A stretch of DNA of 64,000 nt, taken from contig OX419756.1 of the NCBI GenBank assembly GCA_948567375.1, positions 35,726,333-35,790,332 of the forward strand. The letters run 5' to 3'. The stretch comes from Lunularia cruciata (Eukaryota; Streptophyta; Marchantiopsida; Lunulariales; Lunulariaceae). The position numbers were made by a program, and so were the translations under genes. Positions 46,455-56,839 of this stretch are shown piece by piece; position 1 is the stretch's first letter; every line of letters starts with the position of its first letter. Below the pieces are notes generated by a model. That model ran no database searches and was not told the origin of the DNA. It saw nothing but the letters and a program-made list of their open reading frames with translations.

Positions 46455-46863
46455 TGTAACAATATGGAGTTTAGCAATGAAGTTAGTCGGGCTTATGAAG
46501 AAGAGAATAAGACAAAATAGCCTAGAATATTCTAGAAGCATCTAAGAAGCTTCTTGGGAAGCTTCTTAACTAGTTAACTTGTGCCCTAAACAGGTAGCTT
46601 CTAGAAGCTTCTAACTAGCTTAGCTTGTACACCAAGTAGTTGGCTTCTAGAAGGAAGCTTCTTGAGAAGCTCCCTAGTTAACTTGGCTTGCACTCCAAGA
46701 AAGCGGCTCAAGGAAGCTTCTTGAGAAGCTTCAAGGATCTTGTATGCTACCTATAAATACCAAAGCCGAAGCTCATGCTAGGCATTTGGAGTTTTCCCTC
46801 ATTCAAGTGTCCCAATGTGAGTTTCTATTCTCCTATTTCTCTCCTCGGATTCGGTCTTTTACA
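46455..46863 (+). repeat. 5' LTR of chromovirus C
   Basis: Starts TGTAACAATATGG and ends TTTTACA. TATAAATA at 46752-46759 is a good TATA box. Dense GAA/TTC modules include TTCTAGAAGCTTC at 46599-46611, matching the alternating nGAAnnTTCn pattern of heat-shock elements. Confidence 0.95.
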
Positions 46864-46864
46864 T

Positions 46865-46879
46865 TGGTATCAAAGTAGG
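46865..46879 (+). other. Primer binding site of C
   Basis: TGGTATCAAAGTAGG begins one base after the LTR; close to the initiator tRNA-Met complement. Confidence 0.85.
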
Positions 46880-46880
46880 A

Positions 46881-48060
46881 ATGGGATGGATGGAATTTAT
46901 GGACCACCAAATCCACTTCCGCCAAACCATTGGGACTTTCATGTCCAGATATTACCAAAGCATTGCTTCACACAAATCATCATCTCGCGCTTTGAGCAAG
47001 ATTTTCTACATATGATCACCGTGTCAAAGGAACCCTTGATACTTCCAGTTGTAACTTATGGAGAATGGGGGACGTGTTGTATCTATGTGTTAATCAACTA
47101 GATAAATTGAGGGTAGTGGAATAGAGTCGTAGTAATGCCGGCAATACCGGATGTTATCCTTGCAATGCAACAACAAATCAAGCATCTTACTCAATTGTGG
47201 ATGAACGAGACCAGCAACAACAAGAACAGATAGACAGAGCGCCAGTTCAAGATGGAGAAGATCACATTTGATTTCCGAAACCCAAGGTGTTTGAAGGCAA
47301 GAATCTTCCAAGCATAGTGGAGAATTTTGTGTTTGACTACGAACGCTACTTTGAAGCCACCAATCTTCAAGACAAGCGGAAAAAAATTCTCTTGGCTTCT
47401 AGCCAATTGGATGGCATGGCAAAACTTTGGTAGTGATTCCGAGTAGAAAGATTTGAACAACAAATTATTACACCGATTTTGACATGGGCAGAATTCAAAG
47501 ATGCAATACTTGGTTGATTTCAAACTATAAATGCCACCTGAGCTGCACAATATAAATTGGCAGAGTTGAGGCAAATTGGCTGAGTGAGAAGCTAAATCAG
47601 ACAATTTTAGAACATCATCATGCAAATTCCAGATATTCAAGAAGGTGAAGTTCTGGATCAATTTGTGCGAGGATTGAAGTCACAAACCAAATTGGAGGTG
47701 ACCATGCGGGAGCCACAAAATGTAGAAGAAGCCATGCAATTGGCTGAGCATTTTGATTCCTTGGTTACGACAACTTGGTCTGGACCTTGACATACACAAA
47801 GCCTACCAGTACACTACGCACGAGTGGAAGAACCGGTACCAATGGAGATTGATGTTATCCAACGAAGATCACTTGGCATAGTAGATAGAGAAAGATTACG
47901 ACAAAATGGAGGCTACTTTTATTGTCACCAAGTTGGACATTGCATTGCAGAATGTCCACTTAGGAATGGGTGACCTCGACAAGTTGCCCAGATGGAGTTT
48001 GTGGAACAGAATGATCAAGGAAACAAAGAATCCCTGTATGAGATTTTGAGCCGCCTATTG
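46881..48060 (+). pseudogene. Gag of chromovirus C
   Basis: Begins at ATG 46881 just after the primer site. Capsid residues appear in broken frames (FVRGLKSQTKLEV near 47663). The zinc knuckle at 47914-47955 reads YFYCHQVGHCIAEC: the first Cys is Tyr (TAC, a G-to-A change), so RNA binding is lost. Confidence 0.78.
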
Positions 48061-48065
48061 GTAGC

Positions 48066-48770
48066 TTGATTAGTTCCAATGGGATTGAAGGCTTGACCTA
48101 TGCAAGTTTGCTTCACTTGCAAGGTACAATATCTAATTGGGGTTGTAGGATTTTGGTTGATTTTGGAAGTTCAAAGAATTGTATGTCTATGCAAGTAGCA
48201 AAGGAATTGGGTATTCCTATCAAGCCAGTGTTTGGAAGTAGTTTGATGATGGCGGATGGTAGAAAGGGTTCTGCATTCTACACCTCACATCCTGTTACCT
48301 TCAAGATTGAGAAGGAGTATTTGGAGTGTATGAGGTTTGTAGTGGCACCTCTACACTATGATATCATTTTGGGTCTACCTTGGCTTGAACATCATAAGGT
48401 TCAATTTGATTGGACCCGACAACAAATTCAAGTACAACACCAAGGTAGAAATTTCCAATTAGGTTGTCTGGCACCTCTGAGTAAGACACCTAAGAATAGT
48501 CAGTCCCAATATGGGAAGTTTGTTGAGAAGGTAGCCATAGAGCAAATCTGGAAGGGAGATGAGTCCCAAGATGGGAAGTTTACCAAGAAGGCAACCATGG
48601 AGCAAGCTTGGAAGAGAGATGGGTCTTTGGAAGGGAAGTTTGTTAATGAAGCGGCCATAGAGCAAGCTTTGGAGGAAGATAAGTCTTATTCGTGGTGTGG
48701 ATCAAGCCGATTGCACAAGAACAATCTGAGGAGGGCCAAGAGCCTCACCAAGCAATGGTTGATTGGATAG
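48066..48770 (+). pseudogene. Protease and tandem-repeat spacer of chromovirus C
   Basis: A 234-codon frame. Residues 27-37 CRILVDFGSSK hold the retropepsin motif, with DFGS in place of DSGS (TCT-to-TTT-type change). Later SSLMMADGRKGSAFY and VAPLHYDIILGLPWLEHH complete the fold. Three 20-residue modules (48504-48683) follow. The frame shifts near 48690; the correct frame continues toward RT and meets a stop at 48827. Residues before about 20 may be read through from gag, so the first ATG is not the true start. Confidence 0.85.
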
Positions 48771-48832
48771 TTCAGGAGTTTGCAGATGTGTTTCTGGATG
48801 ATCTGCCAAAGGGATTACTCTCCAATTGAGGT

Positions 48833-50341
48833 ATGCCCTTCAAGATCAAGTTATTGCCAAGGAGTACTCCAGTGAGTAGACCAATCTATCGGCTCTCACC
48901 AAAGGAGTTGGAGGAGTTGCGAACAACACTTACAGAGTTGTTGGAGAAGGATTTCATACGACATAGTACCTCTCCTTGGGGAGCACCGGTACTATTTGTT
49001 CCAAAGAAGGATGGAGGACTTCATTTTTGTATTGATTATCGTGGACTCAATAAGAAAACCGTGAAGAATGCATATCCCTTGCCTTGGGTCCATGACCTGC
49101 TTGATCAACTAAGTGGAGCACGCTACGTTTCCAAGCTGGATCTTTGTAGCGGCTATTGGCAAATTCCTATTGAAGGAAAGGACATGCAAAAGATTGCTTT
49201 TTGCACAAGGTATGGACATTTTGAGTGGAGAGTTCTACCTTTCGGACTCACTAATGCTCCAACAGTCTTCATGGATCAGATGCATCGGGTGTTGGAGGGA
49301 CTATTGGATTGGTCCGTGGTGGTGTTCTTAGATGATATCTTAATCTATAGCAAGACAAAGGCAGAACACGTGAATCATGTGCAAGAAGTCCTAAGACGAC
49401 GACGACTATGGAAATTTTATTGCAAGAAGTCAAAGTGTGCTTTTTGGCAGCAAGAGGTTACCTTCTTGGGTCATAAGATCTTATTAGAGGGGATCAAGAT
49501 GGAAGAAGAGAAGATCAAGGCCATTATTGATTGGTCTACCCCAAAGGATGCTACAAAAGTACGAGCATTCAATGGATTGGCCAATTTTTACCGATGGTTC
49601 ATCCACTATTATGCTCACGTGGTTGCACCATTGACTGACCTCTTGGGAAAGAACTCGAGCTTCCAGTGGACCACCATGCATGAAGAAGCATTCCAGAAGT
49701 TAAAGCATATGGTGTCTTCAAGACCCATTCTTCAACCATATGATCCTCAACTACCTTGTGTGGTTGATTTTGATGCTTCTAACTTTGCAATTGGAGCTGT
49801 GTTGCAACAAGAATTTCCAGATGGACTACATCCTATTGCCTTTGTGTCTTGCCTATTAAATACAGTTGAAAGAAATTACTCTGCTCGAGATTGGGAACAA
49901 CTTGCAATGGTATATGGCACCAAGGTATGGAGGCATTATCTCTTGGTGAAACACGTGATCATGCAAACTGATCACAAGCTATTGTTGCAGACCTTACACT
50001 TGGAGCACATGAAGAATTGGCATCATCGATGGGAAGAGCAACTCCAATTGTTTGACATCAAAATTGAGTACAAACCAGGTCTGTTCCATATCATCCTTGA
50101 TGCTCTATCACGACGACCTGATTTGAAGGCTCTTCCTCTCATCACGGTGGCAATTACAACGGTGTCCATTGACCCTAAGGTCCATAATGAGTTTCAATCA
50201 GCTCTACAACAAGATCCCTTCTTCCAAATGGTACATGGTTGTCTGACTGCATGCAACAAGGAATACAACACCTTCTCCTTCAAGGAAGGCCTTTTATTCC
50301 ATGCAGACCAGATCTATGTTCCAGCCAAAAATGATCTTTGA
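48833..50341 (+). pseudogene. Reverse transcriptase and RNase H of chromovirus C
   Basis: A 502-codon frame, the longest in the window. RT: SRPIYRLSPKELEELR, HFCIDYRGLNKKTVKNAYPL near residues 62-82, [15 protein letters not shown], then FLDDILIYS at residues 165-173 with the catalytic DD at 49331-49336. RNase H: DFDASNFAIGAVLQQEF (first Asp), MQTDHKLLLQ and the ILDALSRRPDL end. It stops at TGA 50339, a CGA-to-TGA change, after which integrase continues in the same frame. The first Met is internal to the polyprotein. Confidence 0.93.
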
Positions 50342-50344
50342 CTT

Positions 50345-51427
50345 GTGCACCTTCAAGAAGCCCATGATTTACCAATAGTTGGTCACATGGGAGTGGACAA
50401 GACCTTGGGCACCCTCCAACACAAATGGTGGTGGCCCAACATGACACAAGATGTTCGGGACTTTGTCCAATCATGTGAGAGTTGCCAACGTAACAAGGCC
50501 AGCAACCAAAAGCCGAGTAGACTCCTTCAACCACTTGCCATTCCATCCGCTTGTTGGGAGCATGTGAGTTTGGATCTCATCACATCCTTGCCAAAGACCA
50601 AACAAGGATACACTGCAATTGTGGTGTTTGTGGATAAGCTTAGTAAGCAAATCCACTTGGCACCAACTTGTGATACCGTGGATGCTCCAACCTTAGCATA
50701 AATCTACTTTGACAATGTCTTCAAGCATCATGGGATGCCATGTGTACTCATCTCCGATCGTGATCCTTGATTTACTAGGAAGTTTTGGCAAGCACTCTTC
50801 CAAATACTTGGCACCAAGCTTGCTTTGTCCACGGCCTATCATCCACAAACTGATAGACAAACCAAACGTGCAAATCATACATTGGAGGATATGTTGCGGG
50901 CCTTTGTCAATGTCTACCATATCAATTGGGATGAATGTCTTGCAGCTGCAGAATTTGCCTACAACAATTCCAAACAGGAAAGCACCAAAGTTTCTCCCTT
51001 CTTTCTCAATTTGGCCAAGATCCGCTTGTTCTAGATTCTCTTCTTGCTCCTCCTCCCTCTCAGATTCCTCATACTTCCACATTCTTGATCACTATATCCC
51101 AATCTCTCCAACAAGCCAAGTCTCATCTCTTTGTTGCTCAGAATTGCCAAAAACAATATGCGGACCACCATCGTCATGATCTCACCTTTGAAGTTGGTGA
51201 TAAAGTCATGTTATCCTCTAGTAACCTCCCTCTCCCACTTGATACCCAAGTTCGTAAACTTGCTTCTAATTGGATAGGACTCTTTGATATCACCCACATT
51301 ATCTCTCATGTTGCTTATCGACTTGCCTTGCCTTGTCACATGCGGATCAATCCTATCTTTCATGTTTCCAAGTTGAAACCCTTTGTTCCTAACCTCTTCC
51401 TTTTCCTCTTGAGTCCAACCTCCTCCT
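50345..51427 (+). pseudogene. Integrase of chromovirus C
   Basis: HHCC zinc domain: AHDLPIVGHMGVDKTL with SCESCQRNK. Catalytic core: HVSLDLITSL (Asp 1) and LISDRDP (Asp 2, near 50752). The expected Glu in the TDGQTERAN-type motif is Lys (TDRQTKRANHTLE, about 50850-50890), a G-to-A change that would abolish activity. Stops at 50699 (CAA to TAA) and 50768. The GPY-type tail (EVGDKVML; PLPLDTQVRKLASNWIG; HVSKLKPFVPN) reads at 51190-51400. Confidence 0.9.
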
Positions 51428-51660
51428 TTGCCAGTCCCTATCAACAATCATGAGAAGTACAAAGTTTATTGTATCATTGCATGTTGCCATATTCAACAAG
51501 GCCGTTGCCAACATACAAAGTACAAGGTCCTTTGGAAAGGGTATCCCCTTCATGATGCCACATGGGAACCTCTTTCACACCTCCAAAATGCACAAAGGGC
51601 CATCAAGGAATTCAAAGCTTCACTGGCGACGAGGACGTCACCAACTAGTGGCGGGGGAAT
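51428..51660 (+). pseudogene. Chromodomain of chromovirus C
   Basis: Across two frames: EKYKVYCIIACCHIQQG, then TKYKVLWKGYPLHDATWEPL and QRAIKEFKASLA. The KVLWKGY...TWEP core is diagnostic. This reader domain directs integration to methylated-histone chromatin, fitting its landing in other retrotransposons. One frameshift near 51495. Confidence 0.9.
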
Positions 51661-51661
51661 A
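51650..51661 (+). other. Polypurine tract of C
   Basis: GGCGGGGGAATA immediately precedes the 3' LTR, as required for plus-strand priming. Confidence 0.85.
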
Positions 51662-52077
51662 TGTAACAATATGGAGTTTAGCAACGAAGTTAGTCGGGCT
51701 TACAAAGAAGAGAATAAGACCAAATAGCCTAGAATATTCTAGAAGCATCTAAGAAGCTTCTTGGGAAGCTTCCTAACTAGTTAACTTGTGCCCTAAGCAA
51801 GTAGCTTTTAGAAGGAAACTTCTAGAATGCTAGCTTAGCTTGCATGCCAAGTAGGTAGCTTCTAAAAGAAGCTTCTTGAGAAGCTTTCTGGTTAACTTGG
51901 CTTGCACTTCAAGAAAGCGGCTTAAGGAAGCTTCTTGAGAAGCTTCAAGGGTCTTGTATGCTACCTATAAATACCAAAGCCAAAGCTCATGCAAGGTATT
52001 TGGAGTTTTCCCTCATTCAAGTGTCCCAATGTGAGTTTCCATTCTCCTATTTCTCTCCTTGAATTCGGTCTTTTACA
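51662..52077 (+). repeat. 3' LTR of chromovirus C
   Basis: TGTAACAATATGG...TTTTACA, colinear with the 5' LTR, with the same TATAAATA and GAAGCTTC modules. Confidence 0.95.
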
Positions 52078-52082
52078 TGAGT

Positions 52083-52573
52083 CATATGATGTGCTAGTTG
52101 GAGGAGCAATGTTCTATCCCATGGGTTTCAGTTTCGACTATTGGGAGGAGACAACCTCCTATAGAATAGGTTGGCAGTCTAGTGAGGGACAAGTATGTTG
52201 CCTACTAGTATGCTTTAGTAGTGGTAGTAATGGGTCACTCTAATCCAAGACCATGGCAACATCAGTTTCAGCTTTCAGTGGTGCAGTTACTTGGCCTGGT
52301 GATTTATTAGAGTGGAATGCCCATGCAGAGGATACTCTAGTACTAGAGGAGATCACTTGGATTTGGAGTACAAGTGAGATTGTTCCATCTACCTTGGATG
52401 TTCGATTGTGGAGTTTAGAGGAGGCATTGCAACAACATGCAGATCAGTTGGTGCAGCATGCTTGGAGTGGAGCCTTTGTACCACCAAGAGATGAGTGTGA
52501 GGATGAGCTTCCAGAGCCAATTACCTTGACACCTCTGGATACCACACTCATTGCTTGGCAGTATCCTATAGAA
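52083..52573 (+). pseudogene. Protease end and linker of element B
   Basis: YDVLVGGAMFYPMGFSFDYW ends the protease. The linker (MATSVSAFSGAVTWPGDLLEW..., from 52253) is acidic and hydrophobic with no family I know; fragment F contains the same linker, so it is ancestral to B. It leads in frame into the methyltransferase at 52574. It may be a structural N-terminal extension of the enzyme. Confidence 0.6.
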
Positions 52574-53510
52574 GGAGTATGTCTATTGGAGTTGTTTAGT
52601 GAGATTAGCACCAGACTAGTTGCGGTCCTACAAGTGGGTATACGAGTACATAGGTACTTGTATGTGGAGAGAGATGAGACTACTAGGTGAGTCTCTCTAC
52701 ACCATATAGCGCACTTGGCCTATTGATATCTGGAGTTATTATGGATGTCAACAGTCAAAGGTTACCAAAAGGTCATACCAACAGACATTTCTTTATTGGG
52801 GTGTATGATTTGGAGAGACATGGGCCTATTCACTTGGTGATTTTTGGATGGCCATGTCAAGGACATACATGTGTTGGCCAAGGTTTGGGTCTTCAGGATC
52901 CTTGTTCAGGTGTGTTTTGGGAGACATTACGGATACTACGACATCTCTAGGTTCATCAGTCCCTTTCTCTGACCTACCTTTTAGAGAACACTCCTTTGAT
53001 GGGTGATTCTTGCACCAGAGTGGTGGTAAGTACACATCATATCCATTCTTGGATGGGACTTGCTACATTGTTAGATGCAGCTAGAGTGGGATCATAGGCT
53101 CATTGTCTTTGTCTTTGGTGAACAAACCTCTTACCCAAAGAGGTTCTACAACGTGCATATGATGGGATTCAATGACTAGACCATATCCTTTTTGATGACA
53201 TCTTGGATGTGCGGTGTTAGTCTCAAACGGTGGTAGTGGCTGATAGGTCACCTATGGCTATGGTGAACCTAGTTGGACAGCCTAGAGCCACTTTTCTCAC
53301 ACTTATGAGTTTCCCAAGCTCTCATGCTTTTTGAGAGGGAGGACTTGGACTTGTTTAGGACTCATAGTTATAGCAACTAGTGGAGACCAATGCCAATGAG
53401 AGAGAGCATGCAATGGGTTTTTGCACTGGTATTACCAATATTCTAGCAATATCAGAGGCATCAGGTGTTAGGTCAGGCTATGGACCTAAACTGTTTGACC
53501 TAGATTGTGA
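52574..53510 (+). pseudogene. C5-cytosine DNA methyltransferase domain in element B
   Basis: Would transfer a methyl group from S-adenosylmethionine to cytosine C5. Motif I: CLLELFSEISTRLVAVLQ (52580-52633), decayed F-S-G-I-x-T-G. Then RYLYVERDE (52652-52678). Motif IV: DLV-type strand and GWPCQGH (52846-52866), catalytic Cys at 52855-52857, intact. Motif VI: LLENTP (52978-52995), the E-N pair. Motif VIII: AHCLCLW (53098-53118), where Cys codons TGT stand at the usual Arg positions (CGT-to-TGT). MGFCTGITNI near 53412 precedes motif X, VLGQAMDLN (53465-53491). Order, absence of a long recognition domain and length (~310 residues) are most like DNMT3-type enzymes. Frameshifts near 52790 and 53450 and several stops disable it. 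It lies between protease and RT of one element. Confidence 0.85.
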
Positions 53511-54069
53511 GCTTTGATTTGGCAAAGCAGCATAGGATGAGCTTGATAGGCATCACGCTTGGACGCTTGTGAGCCTTGTGCCTATCAAGACGATTCAAGC
53601 ACATGCTGGGGACGATGGACCGAGTGGACATGGTATTCTTGGGACACAACTATAAGCTACTAAGGAGAGTGGTCTACTTGGAGTCCATTCAGGTGAGAGT
53701 GGGCTACTTGGATTACACCCTTGGTCCACTTGGGATGCAGCTAGAGGACATGTGGAGCTTACAGCTGGAGTGGAGGGAGTTTTTCACAAAGAGGTTGGAA
53801 CCACTAGTGGTCGAGAGCATGACATTACTGCTCCCAAGGGCCCAGTGTAGCAGCCAGTCAATATGTCTTCCACTCCTACAAAATTTACAGAGGATACTTG
53901 GGAGCAAGCCAGATCTTGGACCCAAGTTCACAAGAGAGGAAAGATGGAGAGTTTGGAGGTTCTTGAGGAGTGACACGAGTTGTTTTGCCTTTAGTATGAA
54001 GGATTTGGTTCTCTAAAGGGACTTGGTACACGGATTGAGCTATTTAGCAATACATAAATTTTATGACGT
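53511..54069 (+). pseudogene. Region between methyltransferase and RT in B
   Basis: The open frame 53576-54016 continues from the methyltransferase (FDLAKQHRMSLIGITLGRL, stop, then KHMLGTMDRVDMVFLGHNYK). Its end, SCFAFSMKDLVL, resembles the F-A-W/F-S-x-x-D-L segment that opens gypsy RT. No catalytic motif between; it may be connector. Confidence 0.6.
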
Positions 54070-54980
54070 CCTTATTGCTATAGTGACATGGAGAGGAAAT
54101 TAATTCAGAGCCAAAGTAGAGACCTTTTTGAAGTTGGTTTGGTGGAGATCTCACATGGAGAGTATGCATCAACTACAATGATGCCAGCCAAGAAGGATAT
54201 GCATGGCAACTACACAAATAGGCAAATGTGTGGAGATTATTGTCCTATCAAGCAACAGACTAGGGCTAATTGGTATGCCATGCCTACACTAGAGGAGATT
54301 TTTGATGCGATTGGGCATGCAAAGGTCTTCAATACTTTAGATCTTTGAGCGAGATATCATTAATTGCCAATCAAGGAGGAGGATAAGTCCAAGATAACAT
54401 TTTAGGCTATTGATCCTCATGGCAAAGATATGTCATATTAGGGGAGGTTCTTACCATTTGGATTAAAGAATGCTCCTACTGAGTTCTAGAGGGTCATGGA
54501 TAGGATCCTAGCTGGATTGGATTTCGCTCGATGCTATATTGATGACATTTTAGTCTATAGCACTACTATGGAGGAGCATGAGAGAAAGTTGTTGGACATG
54601 TTTGAGAGCTTGGGATCTCATGGACTCAAATTACATCTTGGGAAGTGTAGGTTCTTTCACAAGCAGGTTGAGTATTAGGGTCACACTATCTACCCTAGAG
54701 GACTTGGTGTTCATCAAACCAAGGTGAAGGCTATTGCACTTATTCCTTGGCCTACAAATGTAAGCAAAGTACGAGCATTCCTTGGGTTGGCAAACTTCTA
54801 TTGCCGCTATGTTAGAGGATTGAATGCCATTGCCAAGGCCTTGACAAAGTTGACCAAGCTAACACAAGAGTGGTGTTAGGGAGATGAGCAGGAGAGAGCT
54901 TTTGTAGAGCTCAAGGAGAGGTTGACATCTTCTCCTATTTTGAGGAGATCGATTAGAGGACGACCATTTTAGGTTCATAC
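54070..54980 (+). pseudogene. Reverse transcriptase of element B
   Basis: MPAKKDMHGNYTNRQMCGDY near 54181-54240, RFLPFGLKNAP near 54445, and CYIDDILVYS at 54532-54561 with the catalytic DD intact (54541-54546). Then GKCRFFHKQVEY, a TAG, GHTIYPRG, and ALIPWPTNVSKVRAFLGLAN (thumb). Stops at 54346, 54401, 54439 and 54487 are at Arg/Gln/Trp-type positions. The frame is otherwise nearly continuous, so decay is mainly point mutation. Confidence 0.88.
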
Positions 54981-55310
54981 TGATTGGAGTATGTTGAGGC
55001 TTGGAGCGGTGCTCACCCAACATGATGATGAGGAGAAGGAGTTTGTGGTTGCCTATGCTAGTTGCTCCAACAATTCAATGGAGGCAAAGTATAGTTCATA
55101 TGAGGGAGAGTGCTTGGCAACAATTTGGGCAGTAGCACATTTCCGATGTTACCTATTTGGTAACCCCTTCACTCTCATCATTGATCATCAGCCGCTGAAG
55201 TGGTTGATGGAGTCCAACAAGCTTTCAAAGAAGCTTGCACAATGGGCTCTAATTTTACAAGAGTATCATTTCACGTTGTTCACAGACCTGAAGTGGTGAA
55301 CCGTGATACA
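54981..55310 (+). pseudogene. RNase H of element B
   Basis: HTDWSMLRLGAVLTQHDDEE (Asp 1 region), YSSYEGECLATIWAVAHFR (Glu), TLIIDHQPLKWLMESNKLS (Asp 2), continuing to VHRPEV-like sequence shifted out of frame near 55290. Follows RT directly. Confidence 0.85.
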
Positions 55311-55559
55311 GATGGGTTGAGTAGAAACCTTTGTCCAAGACAGTAGGATTAGACTAGAGCATGTTAGCATGGTGAGACAGATGAGGAGATGGTGCCAGGT
55401 TGGCATGCATTGGCCTTTCTATGTATATGTTTTGAGGCTTTGGTGGTATCTCTCCCAACGCATATAGGAGGAGTTATTGAGGTCACAGATCCAAAGAGTG
55501 AAGATATTGGTATAGTTCAGCGAGACATTCATGGTGACGTCTTAGTGATGGACTATCTT

Positions 55560-56700
55560 CACACTAATGTTGTGGGTGGCACAATTGGTGGCTAGGAGAG
55601 AGATCATGTTCTTCAACAAGCCAAATGGTTCAAATTGGAGGGCATACACCTTTTGTGTGTTTGGGAGGATGGTAGAGTGAGAGTAGTACCATTTCCATCT
55701 CAGAGACTAAAGTTGGTTCGTCATGCTTATAAGGAGCTAGGACATTTTGGAGTAAAGCACACATATAGCTTACTCTAGAGTCACTATTGGTGGCAAGATA
55801 TGCAGACCAAGGTACAACAATTTGTTGCCAAATGTGTGGTTTGTGACCAAGTTAGAGCATCATTCAATGCTCCTACACGACAGTTACACCCATTACCTAT
55901 CATAGGATTGGATTACCATTGGAGTTTGGACTTTGCTAGACCTTTACCATTGACTGGAAGATATCATTGGTATGTTTTGGTGATGGTGGAGCACTTCTCC
56001 AAGTGGATTGAGTTGGTGGCACTTCCTGACAAGTCCACTGAAGGGACGGCTTACTTGTTCTTAGATCAAGTTCTTTGTCATTTTGGTGCACCCATTGAGG
56101 TTTTGACTGATCAAAGTATAGAGTTCTTTGAGGAGTTTCAGGTCTTGTGTGACAAGGCTTTGATTGATCGTCATACTACATCCCGAGATCACCCTAAGAC
56201 AGATGGCTTAGCAAAGAGAGTGGTTTAGACAGTGAAGAGAGGATTGCAAAAGTATGGTTTGTAGAGAGGCCACTTTGGAGATTAGGATCTCCAATTACCT
56301 TGGTTGGCCATGGGCTATCGATTCAACCGGCAAGCCTTCTTAGCATCCTTCTCTCCTTACTTTCTACTCTATGGACGAGATCCAAATTACCTATAGCCAT
56401 TCGTCGAGATGCTACTGTAATCTTGGACTTGGATGATCCAAATGTATGGGTGAGTGCATGTTCTCAAAAGGCATAGATCTTTTGGAGAGTGATGCCGATG
56501 GCCTTTGAGAACTTGGCAATTGCTTAGCATAGGAATACCTTACATTATGCTACTGTATGACTCCTTATAGGTTATAGGAGGTTATAGACCCTTGATCCAT
56601 CGATTTCATTTAGGTGACTATGTTTATCTACAGCAAATAGCACCAATGACACTTGATGTTTTGACAAGCCGCACTATCTTGAGAATGTGCAAGGTTTTGC
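55560..56700 (+). pseudogene. Integrase of element B
   Basis: Zinc domain: HAYKELGHFGVKHTY (two His) with CVVCDQVRAS (two Cys), 55721-55860. Core: WSLDFARPLPL (Asp 1, near 55927), VLTDQSIEFF (Asp 2, near 56105). The catalytic Glu position in DGLAKRVV (near 56205) is Lys, the same G-to-A loss as in copy C; a TAG follows at the Gln-type position. Then YFLLYGRDPN and GDYVYLQQIAP (GPY-like). Stops in the C-terminal half. Confidence 0.85.
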
Positions 56701-56839
56701 CATCTAGATTCCTTGTGTAAGAAGGATGTGATGGTATTGTTTAAAAGGATCATGTGTGAAATTGTGCGCCATGCCACCTCCCAAACATTGATGGTACTAT
56801 GGACCCAAGCTTAGCACGTGTACATGCAGGCTTGAGATG

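Larger units (their letters stand above)
46455..52077 (+). mobile_element. Chromovirus C, near-complete Ty3/gypsy element
   Basis: The youngest layer of the nest: 5' LTR 46455-46863 (409 bp), primer site, gag, protease, tandem array, RT-RNase H, integrase, chromodomain, polypurine tract and 3' LTR 51662-52077 (416 bp). By eye the LTRs differ at roughly 30 positions, mostly transitions. The pol frame is nearly readable, broken by a handful of stops and shifts. The family is shared with A and E. Confidence 0.95.

Noticed and set aside
46865-46879. tRNA-Met-like sequences as tRNA genes
   Set aside because: Only the ~12-15 bases complementary to the tRNA 3' end are present, directly after LTRs: primer binding sites.
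48459-48665. 68-codon minus-strand repeat frame
   Set aside because: Antisense shadow of the chromovirus C 60-bp array.
52083-53510. Methyltransferase as a host gene fragment into which transposons inserted
   Set aside because: It lies between the protease end and RT of one element on the same strand with a continuous linker, and the linker is also present in fragment F; capture by the element fits better, though only intact copies will prove it.
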